Below, one piece after another: positions 17,242 to 19,713 of a stretch of 19,713 bases of DNA. Location of the stretch: the NCBI GenBank assembly GCA_002747735.1, contig PDQE01000027.1, positions 1 to 19,713 on the forward strand. Reading direction: 5' to 3'. The first letter of the stretch is position 1; the number at the start of each line of letters is the position of its first letter. The position numbers were made by a program, and so were the translations under genes. The notes beneath the pieces are model-generated. The model worked only from the letters and a program-made list of their open reading frames with translations, searched no databases and was not told the origin of the DNA. The DNA is from Flavobacteriales bacterium. Its GTDB lineage: Bacteria; Bacteroidota; Bacteroidia; Flavobacteriales; Flavobacteriaceae.

Positions 17242-17811
17242 TTATTTTTTAATGCCGTCATAGTAATACATAATCCACTCACCAATCTTTAGGCCATTTT
17301 TATACTTTCCTTCTCCTTTTAGCTTACCGTTTTTGTAATATTCTTTCCATTCTCCGGTTCTTTCTCCATTTTCATATCCGCCCTCCTCATTCTTTTGGGC
17401 GTTTTCGTAATATGATATATAAGAACCGTGTATTTTACCGTCTTTATAAAAATATTCACTTTTTAATGACCCGTTTTCATAATAGTTCTTTCTCAAACCA
17501 TTAGGTTTGTTATTCTTATAATTTACGGTTTGCATAATTTTGCCATTAGGGTGATACCAGGTAACTTCACCTTCAAAGATTTCTTCGTCTTTAGCTGCAG
17601 AAAAGGCTTCCATTTGCTTAGTGCCATCCATATAGTAGTCTGTAATCCAGAAACCGTTATCTTTCTTATCAGGGTTTAATCTATAATAAGAGGCTTGTTT
17701 TTTGTCTGCCTTAGACCAGTTGGCATCAAACCAAATGGTGTCTTTTTGTGCGGTAATAGCTTGTGGCACAAGTAAAAATAAAGCTATTGTAAGTAGGAAT
17801 AAATCTTTCAT
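17242..17811 (-). CDS. Exported MORN-repeat (YwqK-like) protein
   Basis: A roughly 189-residue secreted or periplasmic protein. The signal peptide (MKDLFLLTIALFLLVPQAITAQ) indicates export. From about residue 75 there are at least five tandem MORN-variant repeats of the form NGK-x6-Y-x-NG-x3-G, e.g. HPNGKIMQTVNYKNNKPNG, ENGSLKSEYFYKDGKIHG and KNGKLKGEGKYKNGLKIG. Such proteins are often labelled 'YwqK antitoxin' by homology, but the signal peptide and lone position argue against a cytoplasmic antitoxin here. A TTG codon two codons upstream (17817) is in frame; I prefer the ATG at 17811 because the signal peptide then starts normally. It sits between mvaD and the mevalonate kinase on the same strand, so it may be cotranscribed. 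Its function is unknown. Confidence 0.87.
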   Translation of the reverse strand: MKDLFLLTIALFLLVPQAITAQKDTIWFDANWSKADKKQASYYRLNPDKKDNGFWITDYYMDGTKQMEAFSAAKDEEIFEGEVTWYHPNGKIMQTVNYKNNKPNGLRKNYYENGSLKSEYFYKDGKIHGSYISYYENAQKNEEGGYENGERTGEWKEYYKNGKLKGEGKYKNGLKIGEWIMYYYDGIKK

Positions 17812-17905
17812 AACCAAAGAATTTTAATATTAATATTCAACAAAACCCATCTAAGTAGCATAAATGCTATACTTATTATATAGTTTTTGTTTTCTTTGGT
17901 TAAAT

Positions 17906-17928
17906 GCTGTGAACAAGACAGCCTTGTT
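17906..17928. other. Interleaved alternative hairpins between mvaD and the MORN gene
   Basis: Two perfect inverted repeats are interleaved: GCTGT (17906-17910) with ACAGC (17918-17922), and AACAAG (17912-17917) with CTTGTT (17923-17928). Each uses an arm of the other as its loop, so only one can form at a time. No T tract follows on the minus strand, so a classical attenuator is not indicated. It is the main structure in the 140-base gap. Confidence 0.35.
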
Positions 17929-17951
17929 GATTCTTTAAAACATTGTCAAAA

Positions 17952-19034
17952 TCATATTTCCAAGGCTCCATTACCCACACTATCACAAATATAATTATTT
18001 TTTTGACAAAATGGAAGTAAATGGGCATCAATTAATGATTGCACTTTTATCTTTTCTGCTTCGGGATATAAGACATGCACATTTGCACCGGCATCTAAAG
18101 TAAAACAGACAGGTGTTTTTGTGACTCTCCTAAACTCCCAAATGGCATTAATAATAGCCAGTGTATTGGGTTTCATTAATATAAAGTACGGCATACTGGT
18201 CATCATCATGGCATGAAGAGATAAGGCCTCTAACTCTACCAGTTGCATAAATATTTCTAAATCACCGGTTTTAATGACTTCCGATAACCTTGTGAGATTA
18301 TTATTCGCCTGACCAAAACGCTTTGCCGCAAAAGGGTGCTGGTGCATTAAATTATGGCCTATGGTACTGGATACTTGTTTTTGGCCTTGATCAACTAACA
18401 AAATAGTATCCTGATAATTGTGAAATACTTTATGGATAGTTTTTGTATATTTTACACCATATAAGTCACTACTGTCGTCAACTGTAGGATGTTTGCCCCA
18501 AACTATCAATGGCCCTTCAATGCTTCTGGCCGCACTTCCGGAACCCAACCTTGCCAGAAAGGAAGCTTTTTTATAGAAATATGTACCGGACATTTCCGGA
18601 TTTAAGGCTTTTTCCAAACTCATAATACACAATGCCAAAGCCGCCATACTACTAGCTGATGAAGCAATGCCACTACTGTGTGGAAAACTGTTTTCTGAAA
18701 ATATTTGTAAGTGATAATCCTTTAAAAAAGGAACATAAATGATTATCCTATTAAAAAATTGGGCTAATTTTGGCTTAAATGCATCATTTTTTTTACCTTC
18801 AAAAGTAAAATCAAAAGTAAAAGTTTCTGATTTTTCCTTTTTGTCAAGATGCACCTTAGTCCGTGTATGGCAATTGTTTAAAGTAAAGCTGATAGAAGCA
18901 TTTTGTGGAATTTGCGACTCTTGTTTGCCCCAATATTTTACAAGGGCTATGTTGCTGGGGGCTTGCCAACTAAAAGCACCGTTAGTTAATATTTTTGATG
19001 TTTTAGATTTATAAATAAAATCTTCTGTTTCCAA
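17952..19034 (-). CDS. mvaD: Diphosphomevalonate decarboxylase
   Basis: This cytoplasmic enzyme uses ATP to phosphorylate and decarboxylate mevalonate 5-diphosphate to isopentenyl diphosphate, the last step of the mevalonate pathway. The protein is about 360 residues from the start chosen here. It shows APSNIALVKYWGK near the N-terminus (about 25-37), the GHMP loop NSFPHSSGIASSASSMAALA (about 115-134), SGSAARSIEGPLIVWG with the conserved Arg (about 160), and FTLDAGANVH with the catalytic Asp at about 304. There is no ATG. In-frame TTG codons occur at 19052 and 19034. I prefer 19034 because an exact -7 promoter box (19057-19050) covers the upstream TTG, and because the resulting start (ETEDFIYKS) fits the usual flavobacterial length. 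It leads the isoprenoid cluster. Confidence 0.93.
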   Translation of the reverse strand: METEDFIYKSKTSKILTNGAFSWQAPSNIALVKYWGKQESQIPQNASISFTLNNCHTRTKVHLDKKEKSETFTFDFTFEGKKNDAFKPKLAQFFNRIIIYVPFLKDYHLQIFSENSFPHSSGIASSASSMAALALCIMSLEKALNPEMSGTYFYKKASFLARLGSGSAARSIEGPLIVWGKHPTVDDSSDLYGVKYTKTIHKVFHNYQDTILLVDQGQKQVSSTIGHNLMHQHPFAAKRFGQANNNLTRLSEVIKTGDLEIFMQLVELEALSLHAMMMTSMPYFILMKPNTLAIINAIWEFRRVTKTPVCFTLDAGANVHVLYPEAEKIKVQSLIDAHLLPFCQKNNYICDSVGNGALEI

Positions 19035-19043
19035 AATAATAAA

Positions 19044-19073
19044 TTTGTGCAAAGATAGAATTAATTACTTTTG
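19044..19073 (+). promoter_or_regulatory. Promoter of the small plus-strand gene
   Basis: TTTG (19044-19047) is followed after 18 bases by TACTTTTG (19066-19073), an exact TAnnTTTG match. Transcription would begin near 19083 and leave a leader of about 125 bases containing repeat copies B and C and an 11-codon open frame. It overlaps the mvaD promoter on the other strand. Confidence 0.5.
19050..19057 (-). promoter_or_regulatory. -7 box of the mvaD promoter
   Basis: TATCTTTG on the minus strand matches TAnnTTTG exactly and ends 16 bases before the TTG at 19034, the same spacing seen for coaX (18) and tRNA-Phe (17). The -33 element is weak. It overlaps the alternative upstream TTG at 19052, which would then not be transcribed. 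Confidence 0.5.
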
Positions 19074-19106
19074 CTTTTAACGAATTCATCCTGACTTTTT
19101 ATTTTT
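19074..19106 (+). repeat. Dispersed intergenic repeat, copy B
   Basis: Matches copy A (15146-15178) at 28 of 33 ungapped positions. It lies immediately downstream of the plus-strand -7 box and just upstream of the mvaD -7 box, inside the divergent control region. Confidence 0.55.
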
Positions 19107-19153
19107 AAACAAAAATGAGATAAGATTTATTGAGATAAGGCAATTTTTAAAAG

Positions 19154-19168
19154 TTTAGACGAGTTCAT
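19154..19168 (+). repeat. Partial repeat, copy C
   Basis: TTTAGACGAGTTCAT matches the left half of copy B (TTTTAACGAATTCAT) at 12 of 15 bases, then diverges. It is short enough that chance cannot be excluded. It lies in the leader of the 77-codon plus-strand gene. Confidence 0.3.
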
Positions 19169-19208
19169 GGTTATGTGTAAAAAAAGTTCAACAATAAAAT
19201 AATCGGTT

Positions 19209-19442
19209 TTGAACAAAAAAATAAAACTTATCTGGGATTTTAGAGGGCCGGATGCAATGCCAACGGCAAAACATCATGCAATACATCTGGAGGAATTTGC
19301 AAAAAAAGAAAAACTGGAGTACTACAATGCAGATGCCACACAAATATCTAATTTTTTGGCTATAGCGTATATTCTGGTTAATGAAAAAGACATGATCATT
19401 TACAGAGATGCCCTAAAACCACATCGGGCAGAAGTAGGATAG
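19209..19442 (+). CDS. Small conserved-looking protein, function unknown
   Basis: A 77-residue protein that I do not recognise by function; I believe similar short proteins occur in other flavobacteria, but could not check. It starts at TTG, giving MNKKIKLIWDFRGPDA. An in-frame TAA at 19200 rules out any longer form, and the first internal ATG (residue 17) would remove the most conserved-looking part. The sequence is soluble, with W9, DFRGPDA, a His cluster (AKHHAIHLEEF), an alternating hydrophobic strand (FLAIAYILVNEKDMIIY) and a basic end (RDALKPHRAEVG). The pattern suggests a compact alpha/beta domain rather than a toxin or DNA-binding protein. It is divergent from mvaD and has a consensus promoter. 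An 11-codon frame (19167-19202) ends six bases before its start. Confidence 0.75.
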   Translation: MNKKIKLIWDFRGPDAMPTAKHHAIHLEEFAKKEKLEYYNADATQISNFLAIAYILVNEKDMIIYRDALKPHRAEVG

Positions 19443-19713
19443 TAAAAGAATTAAAATTTGGAGTTTAGAAATTAAGAGTCTTTTAGCTAAGAGATTACTA
19501 ATCAGTAGGTTAATAGCTAATTAATAAAACAACCCGATAGCTTTAAAACAACATTTATTCTATTAACCTGAGTTCGATTAATATTGTGACCACAGCTTTC
19601 TTTATTTTTGATTAGAAATTTTCGAGTAATATCCAGATATTACGAGGAGATTTCGGGAAATTTATGGCAAAAAGAAGAAAGTCTTAACAAGAAACGTATA
19701 TAACACCTCATCT
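19443..19713. other. Gene-free right end of the window
   Basis: No coding frame is supported in these 271 AT-rich bases; stops are frequent in all frames. A weak hairpin with wobble pairs lies at 19477-19496 (AGTCTTTT / AAGAGATT around AGCT) soon after the small gene but lacks a T tract. A perfect 8-bp inverted repeat separated by two bases, GTAATATC-CA-GATATTAC, lies at 19626-19643 and could be an operator for a gene beyond the window. Confidence 0.4.

Noticed and set aside
17225..17250. A/T-only hairpin overlapping the MORN gene stop codon (AAAAAAT / ATTTTTT)
   Set aside because: The stem has no G-C pair and arises easily in this base composition.
17242..17811. Toxin-antitoxin pair based on YwqK-type repeats
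   Set aside because: The product is exported and no toxin-like partner is adjacent; both neighbours are well-recognised isoprenoid genes.
17856..17869. TAGCAT-AA-ATGCTA palindrome
   Set aside because: Short and A/T-rich with no T tract in either useful direction; not enough to call a terminator or operator.
19664..19687. Seven-codon frame MAKRRKS near the window end
   Set aside because: Too short to support as a gene and no promoter or homology cue.
1..19713. CRISPR array, insertion sequence or prophage
   Set aside because: No regularly spaced repeats, transposase or phage genes were found on either strand.

Overview
The window looks like chromosome of a low-GC marine-type Flavobacteriaceae (phylum Bacteroidota). 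The evidence is: AT-rich coding with few Shine-Dalgarno sequences; promoters of the Bacteroidota form TTTG-(about 20)-TAnnTTTG; a replicative DnaE carrying an N-terminal exonuclease; a CoaX-type pantothenate kinase; a mevalonate pathway for isoprenoids; and a run of cell-envelope genes typical of the family. No CRISPR array, insertion sequence, prophage or resistance gene is visible. This is mostly core chromosome.

Layout. (1) 1-4175, minus: dnaE, the DNA polymerase III alpha subunit, cut at its C-terminus by the window edge. (2) 4416-7193, plus: a large secreted beta-propeller protein with about ten Asp-boxes, the only long plus-strand gene, ending at a symmetrical hairpin. (3) 12845-7282, minus: a tight six-gene set, coaX - outer-membrane barrel - TPR protein - lptC - 69-aa membrane protein - CNNM/CorC protein. 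coaX and the barrel gene share one base (TAATG), and a promoter-like box lies just before coaX. (4) 13077-13149, minus: tRNA-Phe with its own near-ideal promoter and a strong intrinsic terminator. (5) 19034-13278, minus: mvaD - MORN-repeat protein - mevalonate kinase - UbiA prenyltransferase - rRNA pseudouridine synthase - aldo/keto reductase. (6) 19209-19442, plus: a small unrecognised protein, divergent from mvaD across overlapping promoters, followed by 271 bases without a gene.

How the genes work together. Region 5 holds the first and last ATP-dependent steps of the lower mevalonate pathway (mevalonate kinase, diphosphomevalonate decarboxylase) beside a prenyltransferase that would use the long-chain product, so it is an isoprenoid module with RNA-modification and redox genes appended. 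Region 3 is an envelope module: LptC for LPS export, an outer-membrane barrel, a periplasmic TPR protein and two inner-membrane proteins, led by the first enzyme of CoA synthesis.

Nothing here is clearly a new defence or mobile system. The points most worth following are the UbiA enzyme in the mevalonate cluster (a possible archaeal-type ether-lipid enzyme), the uncharacterised barrel/TPR pair next to lptC, the substituted PHP motif in the exonuclease-fused polymerase, a repeat found in two upstream regions, and the crowded divergent control region at 19034-19209 with two TTG starts.
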